NCBI GenBank assembly: GCA_018105865.1
Contig: CM030837.1
Span: 6,424,725 to 6,488,724, forward strand
Direction: 5' to 3'
Origin: Metaphire vulgaris
Taxonomy: Eukaryota; Annelida; Clitellata; Crassiclitellata; Megascolecidae
Length of the DNA stretch: 64,000 nucleotides
Shown: positions 19,865 to 32,021 of the stretch, in pieces
How the letters are laid out: each line of letters opens with the position of its first letter
How positions within the stretch are numbered: the stretch's first letter is position 1
The notes under the pieces: generated by a model
What the model saw: the letters and a program-made list of their open reading frames with translations, nothing else
Told to the model about the DNA's origin: nothing
The model's database searches: none
Translations under genes and position numbers: made by a program

Positions 19865-20017
19865 CAGTCAAGCCTCACTAACACGCACTTTAGTGACAGG
19901 GAAAACGCTCCCATTAACCGAAGGTTGGCGTTAAACGAGTCCGAAGAAGTCTATTTAGTTTCTACCAAATGGAATTCTCTGTGTATTGACCGAGAGTCAG
20001 TTAACGAGGCGTCACTG
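19865..20017. mobile_element. pogo/Tigger-like MITE
   Basis: Ends CAGTCAAGCCTCACTAAC and, reversed, CAGTGACGCCTCGTTAAC, directly flanked by TA on both sides. Length 153 bp. The CAGT(C/G)xxGCCTC-type ends and TA duplication suggest the pogo/Tigger branch. Confidence 0.75.
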
Positions 20018-20562
20018 TAGCTGATTCGTTTGTGTGAACTAAAACGTTTGAAAGGCAGTCAATGGTTGAATGGCCATTCAATATTCAAAATGTTCAAAGG
20101 TTTTCCCCATTATTTTCAATTATAATTCTACTGAATGATATGTGCTTTAGACATCATTTGCCTCTGCCTGTCTGTCTGTCTGCCTGCCTCTCTGTCTGCC
20201 TGTCTGTCTGTTTATCTATGTGTCTGTAGAGTAGCTAATAATCGTTGAATGTTGCTGGGCCAAATGTGAAAAATAGCCTTGTAAAGGTAAAGGTGAATTT
20301 GTAATTGATTTTGTTTTAGAAATTTTTTGCTCCCATTATCGCCATTTGGCTTTTCTCGTGTAACTAGTTCTGCGTTGAAACAATACGGACAAGTAGTAGT
20401 CATCGAAAGACAAATTAACATCTGTTAACTTATGCACGCGTATAGAAGTGAAAAAGTACCCACTAATAAAGCAATGGTCGACGTCTTTAGCCTCGATGTA
20501 GCCTACATTGCATATGAATGCCCTTATATTTAGTTTATAAATGAATATAATGAATGCCCGGA
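20018..20562. other. unannotated, short CTGT repeat only
   Basis: Holds an imperfect (CTGTCTGC)n tract at about 20165-20225. Nothing else recognised. Confidence 0.4.
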
Positions 20563-20697
20563 AGATGGCAGAGTGGGTTACGTGCTGGAGCGTCAAGCTG
20601 ACGGAGCGGGTTCAAGCCCCGTTAGTGCCCCTAGTGGCTTTCACACAGGCAGTAATGCTTCATAAGCCACTTTAAATCATGCTAAGTTTTAAGTTTT
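20563..20697 (+). mobile_element. tRNA-derived SINE, copy 1
   Basis: Polymerase III promoter-like boxes: GTGCTGGAGCG (A-box region) and GGTTCAAGCCC (B box). The body reads CCCTAGTGGC and CACACAGGCAG, and the tail AAGCCACTTTAAATCATGCT. A close copy is at 58867; tail fragments occur reversed at 10339 and 54416. Confidence 0.85.
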
Positions 20698-20989
20698 ATA
20701 ATATATACTGCGAAAATCAGGGTTTATCGGCGATCGCGTATTCATATTTCATAAGTCTATTTTCGTCCTATAAATAAGCCTACAGCATGTGTTTCGATGT
20801 TAAAAGTGACTGCAATTAAAAGTTTACATCGTTTTGTCCAATGCTACGCATCGCAGTTCTAACACTGATCTATAATTGCTGATAGTACTTTGAGACATTT
20901 GATATCTGATTATGAGTTATTTGATTTTTGCTCCGTATAAAACAGAATTAGTCGTGGCTGGAAATAAGACGTTTGAATCTCATTGTCAA

Positions 20990-21280
20990 TTCATGACATC
21001 TCGTGGGAAAAGGCACAAAATTGAGAGAGACAGACAGAGAGAGACAGAGACAGACAGACAGAGACAGAGAGACAGAGGCGATGAGACAGCGAAAGAGAGG
21101 CAAAGGGGAGAGAGACAGAGATAGGGAGACAGAAGGAGACCGAGGGACAGAGACAGAGGGAGATAAAAAGGCAGAGGGAGATAGAGAGACAGAAATATAT
21201 AGAGGGAGAGAGGGAGAGAGACAGAAAGATAGAGGGAGACAGACAGAGATAGAGAGAATCATAAAGAAAGACAGAGAGAG
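20990..21280. repeat. 290-bp GA-rich purine tract
   Basis: Variants of GAGAGACAGAGACAGACAGA on the plus strand. Open frames through it are low-complexity artefacts. Confidence 0.9.
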
Positions 21281-21284
21281 ACAA

Positions 21285-21860
21285 ATAATGGGCTTTAGGC
21301 CTATTTATCCTTTTGATCATTACGGTCAATGCTAAACTATAGTCCTACAGTAAATTTAATGACTGCGTCATGCGCCCTGCTTTGCAAGATGTCCAATTAA
21401 ACATTGACTATAATTACTTCGGCATAGTGCTTCAATGATGCACACTAGTTCTAACGTTGCCTGCTTTTCTATTTTCATGTCCTCCGTTTGTCGTTATTTT
21501 ACATTGTTCTTGTTTAGTATTTTGTGTATTGTAGCAGGAATTCGAATTAAAGGCGTATTGATATTCGATTGTTTAATTATTACTGGATCAAAGCAATGGA
21601 AGGTTTAGCGAACAAAGAAGAATTTCATGTCGTGAAAATTCCTGACAATAGAAAACTAGTCGCAAAACGCTCGTGCGCTCAAACTAATAGAAAGCTGAAA
21701 AAAGGTCGTCCACAAAATTGCGCCCCTTTAAACAACGCTTGAAAATAACTTATGAACAAAAAGGCCGCCCATTATTATTATCTGGGGGGACAAATCTGAA
21801 ATCTGAGGGGACTACAACTGTCCCACCAGCTTCACCCTAGAACCGCCACTGCCTACTCGC
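21285..21860. other. unannotated; possible MITE remnant at right
   Basis: AT-rich sequence. Around 21780-21852 the words GGGGGGACAAATC and CTAGAACCGCCACTGCC resemble the right end of the CAGTGGCGGCTCC family, but no left end was found. Confidence 0.35.
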
Positions 21861-21864
21861 AATG

Positions 21865-22085
21865 CAATTTGGTCTCCCACGGGAGATGCGCCCTCCAGTG
21901 TTACCTACGGCCCCTTTGGGTATACGGCTTCTTTTCGGGTTAAGGACCCAAAAGGGCTTTGTCTCCCACGGAGGGCTGGGACTTTTTCTTCCCCGGGGGC
22001 TGTGCCCAGTGGAGCTTACGGCTCCCACATGGGGCTGGGTTTGGCCTCCCACGGGAGGCTGCCTATGCTCGGGTACTCCAGAACC
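21865..22085. repeat. GC-rich degenerate minisatellite with CTCCCACGGGAG motif
   Basis: Variants of CTCCCACGGGAG, itself nearly palindromic, recur at about 21873, 21963, 22020 and 22048 in a GC-rich island. Not recognised as a known repeat family. Confidence 0.5.
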
Positions 22086-22594
22086 CGTCCCTAGGACCAT
22101 GCTTGGAAAACTTGCTTTGTGCTTTGTCTCTTACTTGACTTGGCAACGCATACACAATGCTCTTACAACGTGTGTAGCAATGCGTACTGATGGACTGGAT
22201 GAAGTTAAATTCTCGTTAGCGTGGCCTTCCATTGATTCTTTGGTTGTGTAGGTCTCGTGGAGACGAATGATGTTCCTCAGGAACTCATTTTGCGATGAAA
22301 GGGTTGACCCCTTAAGGAAAAAATTATAATTCTACCGAAGAATCAGATCCACTGATAAGACAAGAAGCAATACAAATGTAATCAACTAATTTGGCTGCAG
22401 GAAATATTTATTAGCCCTATGCGTCTACTGTACATCTTATCAGTCGTCCTACACGTCACAAGAAACGCTCCGTCATCCAACAAATATCTTACTCGGAAAT
22501 TCAATGATACGCATGGGAGAGTAATAACTCTGTAACTCTGATTTCAACATGTTATCGGATTTAAACAAATGAAACGGACATAATTATAGTAGTC

Positions 22595-22937
<343 letters not shown>

Positions 22938-22939
22938 AA

Positions 22940-23894
22940 TAGATTTTAAGTAGCATATTGTGATTTCTCCTGTGTTAAAGGTCACTGTTGATCTAAAAGC
23001 ATGTTGGCTTAGAGTCTTAGACTTTGCAGGTAAAGTGGTATGTATTAAACGGACGTCTATTGGTTAAGCAGACTCAAGAGTACTTTATAATTACTCAGCA
23101 AACTAACTGAATAGACGTTTCAGTAGATTGTCTCTGTCTTCATGTTTCGTTACAGTCGTGTTCTTTCTCTTCCTATCTCGAAATTTAAAGAAATTCAATT
23201 CAGTAAAGTACAGGGTGGCGCAAAAAGACCGGACTATATTAAATGCAAACCTGAATGTGACTAGCCCGGCAAGAAAGCAGAGACCTCTCAGGTTGGTTAA
23301 CTAAGAAAATTATACGTATTATACGTAAAGAGACAGCAAGTCCTAGCAAGATGAGATTCGAGTAATGTTGTACACTGGTTTACACAAAAACTACGACTGT
23401 TCAGGCAGTTGGAGAACTGAAACAATTGACACCGTGATGTTTTTTTGTAAGACACAAAATATATGAAAATATCTGAGTGTCGATACTTTTTCATCAAATC
23501 ATTATCAAATTTAATTATGTGGGAATTATTGACTGTCGTGTGGCTTTATAAACCTAGCGAATATATTGGTTAATTGTCCACGTTACTCCTAAACAGATAA
23601 GTTCTAGACTTAGCCTACTTCGTCTTGTACATATCGACCCTTTTCATATAGTGTCCTGATTTCATCCATCATGACCGCCTATCGTCATCCGCCATCGCTA
23701 ATAGTCTTGCGTGAGGCGGGTACAAAGACGCTGGCCAATCAGCCTCCGTCAACCGTCAACCGTGATGTGCGGGACATCTCATAGAGACGACGTCACGCCT
23801 CGCCTCATCAGTCATCGAGTTCCTCAGGAAAATGACACCGGCGGACGTTCTAAGCTGACTCACGGTGTTGTGTTGTTCTGATCTATCCCTTCGG
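22940..23894. other. unannotated
   Basis: No gene or repeat recognised. The part from 23650 is CpG-containing and leads into the GC-richer zone at 24.1-24.8 kb. Confidence 0.35.
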
Positions 23895-24092
23895 CAGTGG
23901 CGGCTCCAGGATTTGGCAAGTGGGGGGGGGGCGTTAGGGTGGCAACTTCTAAGCATGGGGGCCAACCGTTTATTGATAGGTATGTAGTAGTTAAGTATAG
24001 GATTAGGATCCCAACAGGGGGTCATTGGAGGGCAGACATTCAATAGGGGGCGCGGACTCCCTCGGGTCCCCCACTCGGAGCCGCCACTGCTG
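23895..24092. mobile_element. hAT-type MITE, CAGTGGCGGCTCCA family
   Basis: Left end CAGTGGCGGCTCCAGG; right end, reversed, begins CAGCAGTGGCGGCTCC, a 3-bp extension. With that, flanks cccttcgg and cacttcgg match at 7 of 8. Confidence 0.82.
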
Positions 24093-25029
24093 CACTTCGG
24101 ATCTCTGGAAGAGAGTCTCCGGGAGTGACTGTTCACTCCATCGATTCGCTGGCCGGCGATCGGATTCTCTCCACCTCGTCTGTCCCCGCCGGTCGTCCGA
24201 CGAAAGATACACATCGGGTCGGATGGTTTTGGAGGGAGGAAGGGGGTGAGATACTGAGTCAAAGGACAAAGGAGGAGGAGGAGGAGGAGGAGGAGGAAAA
24301 TGTGGACCAAGTGTGGACCAAGTGGAGTAGAAGTGTTTTTAACGATTAGAGCAGAGTCGCTCTGATGTTGATCGTTCAGATCGAAAGGCGGCGCCTCGGA
24401 GCAGGGGTGGCGAAGGTTGCGTGAGGGAGGGAGTGGAGAGAGAGAGGGAGAAAGTGAGGCGGTTTATTCCCCAGTGGCGGCAGACTCTTCGGCGTCGTCT
24501 GTCGATCGGTTGCTGACTCGCTGTGTGTGTGTGTGTGTGTGTGTGTGTGAGTGTGTGTACACAGCTGACCTTAGACGTCGCCTCGCTGTAATATGGATTT
24601 ACGGTCTTCCGCTGAGAACCTGAAAGTAATGCGAGACGGAGGAGAAAGGAGGAAGACAGCCTCCTCCTCCTCCTCCTCCTCCTCCTCCTCCTCCTTAGGA
24701 CTTCCTTTTGACTGCGACCGATCCTCTTTCAATTACAAACATTCAAATCTCGTGCTGCGGTCGAAATCAACCGCTCGGACAGCAGCTACACGTTGCTTCG
24801 ACTGCTCCGCGAAGGTTTCTATCGATATTAGAAGGCGCAAAATTAACCTAGAAAGTTACAGTGTTAAATAAAATCAATAGCATATTCTGCCATATATGAA
24901 TAATATGCATTTGTGAATACAATGTTCAAAAAATTTCTACCGATAGCGGAAGCGCAGCAGACAGAAGCATCAGAAGAGTTAGTAGTTATCTAAAGCCGCT
25001 AGGGTATCTGTCTGAGGGCAGAGGCTGTA
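24093..25029. other. GC-richer zone with short microsatellites, no gene assigned
   Basis: Contains (GGA)n at 24270-24297, (TG)n at 24522-24560 and (CCT)n at 24659-24696. CpG content suggests a possible regulatory or 5' region, but no exon could be supported. Confidence 0.4.
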
Positions 25030-25334
<305 letters not shown>

Positions 25335-25786
25335 TAGAAAGATGCTCGCTTCGCTCGCAGTGCACGATAATACTAATCCAATACCTATACCTAATACCGG
25401 TAAATTGCAGGAAACCGCGGTAACAGTTACCGCGTCACTCTCTAGCTAAGAGACTCAAACAAACGAAGAATACAGCGCTGTTATATCAGCAGACACCATG
25501 TCAAAGGCATTGGGTCAGTTTCGCGAAATTGATCGGGTCTTACAAGGTGATGGTTAGAGTGATCATGATAGTGTCCCTTGAATTTTCTCTAAAACATTTC
25601 GATCATCGATTCCCAAAAGGACCTGGAAAAAATGACAAATGGGGGATTGTGCCAAGATTTTGAAACGCATGAAAATTTAACCTCAGCATAATCGCTTAGC
25701 AAAACCGCAGTTCCGCAATAAAGAGACTATAAATCAGCAGTTACTTTATTAGCTTTTAAGCATTATATTTAAGCACTATATTTAAG

Positions 25787-25788
<2 letters not shown>

Positions 25789-25846
<58 letters not shown>
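25789..25846. repeat. (AT)n microsatellite, target of the LTR element
   Basis: AT repeat that continues as ATATATATATTATT on the far side of the LTR element at 31557, so the element inserted within it. Confidence 0.9.
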
Positions 25847-25847
<1 letters not shown>

Positions 25848-26518
25848 TGTGACGAGCTGCACCTAACTCTGACTCGTTTACTTACTTACTTGTCTAGGGG
25901 AAACTACTTTGGCACTAACTCGTACATTTTAACGGACAAAACTCTTCTTATTATAAAATATCACTTTAATCTTAATTAAATATTCAACTCTTCCGCCATA
26001 GCGGCTATCAATAGGCAGTGCTATATAACTCTAATCAATGTTTCAAAACGTCCAGCGACAGCAACTATCTTAGCAACTAGTTACTAATGTAAATAACAGC
26101 TGATAACAGCTTCCACACAAAATCAATGAAAATGAAACAAATGTGCCCTTTGCACGAAAAACCAATTCGATATACGAATTCACGAATATTAAGCGAACTG
26201 AAATCTCGGTTCAGATTTAAACAATAACAATTTAAACTAAAACAACGAAGAGCAGGCACGAATCGCTGCGATCGAACGTCCGCCTTCTTCTTCGGCCACC
26301 GTCGAACTCTCTTCTTCGAAAAAGACGCACTTTCAAAACGTAACTGCCTTCAGCAACGGCTCTTGCGACCAATGACGCCCGTCGTCTCATCACGCCTTCT
26401 ATAACGTGAATTCCTATTTGCTCACATAAACATAGAGCAAACATAATCAACTTCACATACAAACCTACCAACATTCCAATCATTTGCTCTCTATGCTTCA
26501 ATCTACCCCTTTATCACA
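25848..26518 (-). repeat. 3' LTR of the Gmr1-like element
   Basis: 671 bp, TG...CA termini. It differs from the other LTR by one extra A in CACGAAAAACC. On the minus strand it begins TGTGATAAAGGGG, and the element interior ends in CTAGGGG, a short purine run at the expected polypurine position. Confidence 0.95.
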
Positions 26519-26804
26519 CCCCTAGCACTCGAGCCTACGTGGTGGATTACCACGTCAACTCAGATGCAGTGGCAGTGACGACATCAAAAGGAAATTGCGA
26601 AGCAAACTTTGGCTTACGCCAATTTCAACTTATCCAAAATGGAATTAATATTACAAAGGAATAAAACAAGAACCAACCACCGAGAACAACTGCAAAAATT
26701 ATGCTATTTAAGTGGTTATATCACAAAACTATCCTAACTTAGCTTAAGCTACAGTAACACTTACATTCTATTTTTACTTCCAACACTTACTTACAATGTC
26801 TAAA

Positions 26805-29273
26805 CTAATTACTTATCCTACCTATTCTGATGGTCAACTTAACTCTATAGGACATCCATACATACTTAAGTATCAATAAAGTAAAAGAGTAAATCAGTCT
26901 ATGAGCAAAACTCATAATCATTAGATGCTGTATTAAGCATAACCTAGGAAACTCAGCAAAACTACTGCACTGTACTGAAAAATATATAGGCTTCCTATCG
27001 GGTCTCAAAGGACTTACATATCTCACACATGAGAATGTCTTTGGCATTTCCATAATTATGCGCTTCAAAGGGGCTTGACCCAACAATACTGGATCATTGC
27101 AACCATAATCCTCTAAATTATAGAGAACTGAGCTGCTATGTTTAGTCATGCAATCAACTGACAATTGGGTATGTTCCCCATTGACAACTTTTGTGTTGTC
27201 AGGACTTAGTCTATGTGATGAAACATATGCGGGTTGAGCATATTGTTTAAGCAAGATCTCATATGCGATAAGATCAGTCTGTTTAGGTTTCTTGTTGAAC
27301 ATCTGTTCATGTTGCATAATCAGAGATTTCAATTCCTCTGTTAGACCTGACCCCAAATGTTTTGCTTTGTCCAGTACCAGTTCTTCAAAAGAACACTGGA
27401 CGTTCTCTGTTGTTTCTATTTCATTGGCAGTTTCAAGTGGGTTTGTAACTGTGCATGCAACAGTTTTAACAAATTCTTGTTCACTTTCATTGTGAAACAT
27501 TTTCTCTCTACCAACATGAAACTTCGAAAGATTTACATGCCACAACAGCATTTGTTTTTTCTTGACTGGGATGAAGTCAACGTAGTTCTGCCTGATTTCT
27601 GACATGACATCACTACCTGGGACTGTAATGAACTCCTTGGGCAAACAACACCGAACAGGAACATCTGTCAACATTTTACATACTATCTGTCCTGTATGCA
27701 CGGGAATGGGAACTGCATCTGGGTAATGAGCACACAAGTCCATTTTTGTCAACAAGCACCTGTTGCTTGACTTGCTGTACTCTGGAACTGATTCTACGAC
27801 GTCTTCAGCAATACGGTAAAACACATAGGTCATTCTTGGTAAGCCCTGGGATTGTTCAATGCTACCGTATTTACTTGCATTGAGTTTCTGGGATATATCG
27901 CGTGTGTGTGCATATTCCTTAACATCTTTGTTAATTGATTGCCAATAAAAATGTTTAATGATTTTTTGTTTGATTTTGTGTATTTCTAGTTGTCCGGACG
28001 CCAGAATGTCATGTGACAATTCTAAAAGACGCCTACAGATTTGCAATGGGGCAACGATCTGCAAAAGACCTAAATCCGCCTCCTGTGGACACTCAGATTC
28101 CACAAATCTTCGTACCAAACGACCCTCATAAACACAGTATGAGATTTTATGCCCTGGAGTATCAAACAGGACAACTTCCTCAAATAACATCTTCAGACTC
28201 TCATCAGTCTGTTGCAACCTAACTAAGTCATCATGGGACAAAGACAACTCTTTCCCAATAAATTCATCACATGACCCACTTGGACGATTCAACAAACCAC
28301 TTGGCCGATTCAATAACCCACTTGGCCGATTCAACATACCACTTGGCCGATTCAATAAACCACTTGGCCGATTCAACATACCACTTGGCCGATTCAATAA
28401 ACCACTTGGCCGATTCAACATACCACTTGGCCGATTCAATAAACCACTTGGCCGATTCAACATCCCTGAACCACCAACAACATCATTAGGAAAAACCTGT
28501 GGAACTACTGGGCGATTCAACCTCATGGAACCCCCACCAACAACAACATCATCAGAAAAACCATGTGGGTCCTGGACACCACTGGAGTCACACGACTCAT
28601 CAAAAACAACCTCCTCATCAACAGTACTTGGAGCTACATCATCAGCATCAACACACTGTGAATTTACAGTAGACCCCAATAAGTCTTCCTCAAACAGACT
28701 CTCTAAATTAAAATCAAAATTATAATAATCATCTGGATTATATGTGACCTCTGCTTTCTTATCTAATGAATCTTTCTCAAGATCAATTAATGATTTGATT
28801 TTAGCCCGAGTCACCACACACGAATCCATGAGTTCCTCATCAACTCGACAATCCACATCAGCTCCAATCAAAACATCAATCGAATGGGGCAATTGATCGA
28901 TGAGACCACACAACACTTCTCCACGATGAAAAACACAATCAAGGTTAACCAACACCAAAGGAATTTGGATAACATCCCCAGTTATACCTTTGATCAAACG
29001 ACATTCGCCTGTATCTTTGTATTCATCAGGATTTATTCGTTCTTTACTGATTAAAGTCTGTGATGAACCTGTGTCACGGAAGGAAATAATTTGTCTTGTT
29101 TGTTTGTCTGCATTTACAATTGTAGCTTGGGAACAGTAGGGTCTGAAGCTGATTGGTACTGTGTCCAAACTATGTGTAACTTGTTGCACAAAGTTTACAT
29201 TTGGACCAGCAAAATTTGAGCCTGGCTCAAAATTTGCCTTTTTCATTTTCTCTGTCGTTTTAAAGCAAAACAT
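26805..29273 (-). pseudogene. pol remnant: protease, integrase, RT start
   Basis: One 822-codon open frame. Residues about 60-160 hold an aspartic protease with FRDTGSSQTLI and a VLIGAD strand. Residues about 265-335 hold a tandem heptad L-N-R-P-S-G-(M/L). About 345-475 resembles the integrase zinc-binding region (HFYWQSINKDVKEY), but its His/Cys ligands are mostly lost. About 475-575 is the integrase core, with MDLCAHYPDAVPIP clear; the second catalytic Asp is replaced in FITVPGSDVMSE. About 600-720 carries WHVNLSKFH and then the RT N-terminus (FNKKPKQTD, HRLSPDNTKV). No YxDD box or RNase H follows. Confidence 0.85.
28271..28470 (-). repeat. in-frame 21-bp minisatellite in pol
   Basis: About nine tandem copies of a 21-bp unit (plus strand CACTTGGCCGATTCAAC, then ATA or a close variant) encode L-N-R-P-S-G-(M/L) heptads, alternating two unit types. 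Two diverged L-N-R-P copies nearby, toward 28530, suggest the seed. Confidence 0.92.
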
Positions 29274-29289
29274 TGGTCTAAACCATGTC

Positions 29290-30586
29290 CATTCCTATGG
29301 CAGAATGCACATTTCTGGGTTGAGGGTAGCCCATTTTACCACTCCTGAAATTTGAGTTCCTCCCTGTGTATTGGAATGTGGAAAATTTCTCAAATTGGCA
29401 TTATTTTCATCTGGCAATGTCTTAGAAGTGACATTTTGATTGGATTGATATCTCCAATTAGTGCAACTGTTGGCATTGTCTCTATCAGTGTTGTATCTAT
29501 TTGATTGGGTTGCATTGTGCTCATGTCTGTATGCATTTGGAGCAAACTTGTGTCTGTTGTATGTGTCACTGCTATTTGAATAATTTCTGTGAATAGCAAC
29601 AAACTGATCCGCAAATCTAGCTAATTCAACAAGTGAATTGGCTTGTTTGTCCATAAGCCAAGTTTTCAGAACATTATCATTTATTTTGTTCAAAAATTGT
29701 TCCATTTTAAACAATTCTTTGATTTTTTCTGGGTCATCTTGAGCCTTATGACCAAGCAAAAATCTCTGAAAAGGCCAATTTAACCTAGTTGCAAAATGTG
29801 TATACGTTTCAGATTGGTCCTTGTTGAGCTGCCTGAACTTTAATCTATACGCTTGGGAACTAATTGAAACATATTTAGGATGGCTTCTTTGATAAAGTCA
29901 TAGTCTTGGACCTGCTCAGCAGTCAGTTCTACAAAGACTTTTAAGATCTTACCACTTATCTGAGTTTGAAGCATAGCAGGCCATTTATTTTTATCAATCT
30001 GGAAGTTCAGCATTGTTCGTTCGAACAGAGTCAAGTAGGAGTCAATATCTGTACTCTCATTAAACCTAGGGAGTGCTTTCCTAGCATTTTCACTAGCTTT
30101 ATCAGAACTACCTGCACTATTCCTATCACTACTTACTGACTCACTTTGCAAGGTCAACTTATGCAACTCAATCTTCTCATTGGACTGGATTTGAGCTTGT
30201 TGAATTTGAATTTGAGTTTGGGTCTGGGCATCAATTTGAGCTTGCTGAAGCTGGGCATCAAGTTGAGCTTTTTGAGTTTGGGTCTGGGCCTCAAGTTCTA
30301 ACTTACGCATCTCTAACTGTACCTCTAATTTCTTAAGGACAATGGCCTCAGATTCTATTGGAGTATGGTTGGGATTTTGAGAAGTCCTACTGCCAACACT
30401 CTCAATATCTGTCTGTCTGTCTTCACCCAATCCTGTTACACATAATTTAATCAGCTTTGCCCTCAATTGGTCCTTGTTACCCCTCATTTCGACCCCTTTT
30501 GAAAGCAAATTTTCCCTCAAGTCTTCTACATTCATAGATAAAATGTCTTCAACCGACCATGCATCAGGGAGTGCTGGGTTTTCCAT
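29290..30586 (-). pseudogene. Gag-like protein with SAP-like motif, Gln-rich coiled coil and zinc knuckle
   Basis: A start at 30586 opens 248 codons: a SAP-like N-terminus (DLRENLLSKGVEM), a Gln/Glu-rich coiled-coil stretch, then a capsid-like segment LPRFNESTDIDSYLTLFERT. The frame breaks near 29845 and continues in another frame as AYRLKFRQLNKDQSETY and on to about 29350. A CCHC knuckle, CAFCHRNGHGLDQC, is encoded in a third frame at about 29290-29331. At least two frame changes therefore disrupt Gag; I cannot tell programmed frameshifts from decay, though the sites do not look like slippery heptamers. Confidence 0.82.
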
Positions 30587-30886
30587 ACTTAAAGTTATGC
30601 AGAATATACAAATTCAATGCAAACAACTAATCAAAACACACAGCAATATTCAACACAAAGCAGTAATAATCAATTTAAACTACTGATACTACTTACAATG
30701 AACGGGGAGACAAAACTCAAACCCTATTTCACTCTTAAAATTCACTAGGCCTCCTCAATTAATTAAATAAAAGAGCCTAAAATTCTGCTTTTCTTACTAC
30801 ACGGAGTGGAGCAGCGTCGCCCGCTTACCCTTGTGCGACGACAACTTACAACTAGATTCAACTCTACCGGACCTGAGCCTACCACA

Positions 30887-31556
30887 TGTGACGAGCTGCA
30901 CCTAACTCTGACTCGTTTACTTACTTACTTGTCTAGGGGAAACTACTTTGGCACTAACTCGTACATTTTAACGGACAAAACTCTTCTTATTATAAAATAT
31001 CACTTTAATCTTAATTAAATATTCAACTCTTCCGCCATAGCGGCTATCAATAGGCAGTGCTATATAACTCTAATCAATGTTTCAAAACGTCCAGCGACAG
31101 CAACTATCTTAGCAACTAGTTACTAATGTAAATAACAGCTGATAACAGCTTCCACACAAAATCAATGAAAATGAAACAAATGTGCCCTTTGCACGAAAAC
31201 CAATTCGATATACGAATTCACGAATATTAAGCGAACTGAAATCTCGGTTCAGATTTAAACAATAACAATTTAAACTAAAACAACGAAGAGCAGGCACGAA
31301 TCGCTGCGATCGAACGTCCGCCTTCTTCTTCGGCCACCGTCGAACTCTCTTCTTCGAAAAAGACGCACTTTCAAAACGTAACTGCCTTCAGCAACGGCTC
31401 TTGCGACCAATGACGCCCGTCGTCTCATCACGCCTTCTATAACGTGAATTCCTATTTGCTCACATAAACATAGAGCAAACATAATCAACTTCACATACAA
31501 ACCTACCAACATTCCAATCATTTGCTCTCTATGCTTCAATCTACCCCTTTATCACA
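30887..31556 (-). repeat. 5' LTR of the Gmr1-like element
   Basis: 670 bp, essentially identical to the LTR at 25848. On the minus strand the interior begins TGTGGTAGGCTCAGG; the TGG two bases from the LTR could start a tRNA primer binding site, but I cannot name the tRNA. Confidence 0.95.
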
Positions 31557-31789
31557 ATATATATATATTATTGTTATTGTATTAGCATCGTCACTTTTTA
31601 ATATCGTCACCCTCGGACCTTCATTGACATGTGATCGTTGTTAAAGCGCTTTTGATTTTTGTATTTTACTATGTTACAGCTCTATAGAACTTGTCCTGGA
31701 ATAAATGAAATATAAAAAATATTATTAGTTTATTACTATTCATGTTGTGAATCGTCCATATGGAGTACGTGAACACAGAGCCGCAAATA
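31557..31789. other. AT repeat remainder and LINE-3'-UTR-like sequence
   Basis: After the AT tract, words such as GTTAAAGCGCTTTTGAT and GGAATAAATGAAATATAAAA resemble the 3' UTR and end of CR1-like LINEs. No coding remnant. Confidence 0.35.
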
Positions 31790-32021
31790 CACAGGTGGCC
31801 AAAATTGCGGACACACTTTCTGTTGATGTAGTGCACTTACTAAGAGCTATTTTAACTAAAAACATAAAATTTAAGTATATTTTTATCATTTCATGAAACA
31901 AAACAACTCCATTGAGTGGTTTTATCTAAATTCATTGTAAAAAACTGTGTAAGATAACTAACTAGAAAACTTATGATTTTGCTCAAAAACTCAAGTGTGT
32001 CCACAATTTTGGCCACAAGTG
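31790..32021. mobile_element. Tc1/mariner-type MITE
   Basis: Ends CACAGGTGGCCAAAATTGCG and, reversed, CACTTGTGGCCAAAATTGTG, both followed inward by GACACACTT and flanked by TA. Length 232 bp. Confidence 0.87.

Larger units (their letters stand above)
25848..31556 (-). mobile_element. Gmr1-like Ty3/gypsy LTR retrotransposon, RT-deleted
   Basis: Direct LTRs of 671 and 670 bp (25848-26518, 30887-31556) begin TGTGACGAGC and end TTTATCACA; reading through both I find one single-base indel and no substitution. Four-bp flanks atat match but lie in an AT repeat. Internal minus-strand coding order is Gag with CCHC knuckle, aspartic protease (DTGSS), integrase, then only the beginning of RT. This order, integrase before RT, is the hallmark of the Gmr1 clade within Ty3/gypsy. 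The RT catalytic core and RNase H are absent and frames are broken, so the copy is non-autonomous. Confidence 0.93.

Noticed and set aside
29161..29355. Plus-strand short frames within the LTR element
   Set aside because: Antisense to Gag-Pol, whose homology is clear on the minus strand.
25848..31556. Possible endogenous retrovirus rather than LTR retrotransposon
   Set aside because: No envelope-like frame exists between the RT remnant and the 3' LTR, and the pol order fits Gmr1-type retrotransposons.
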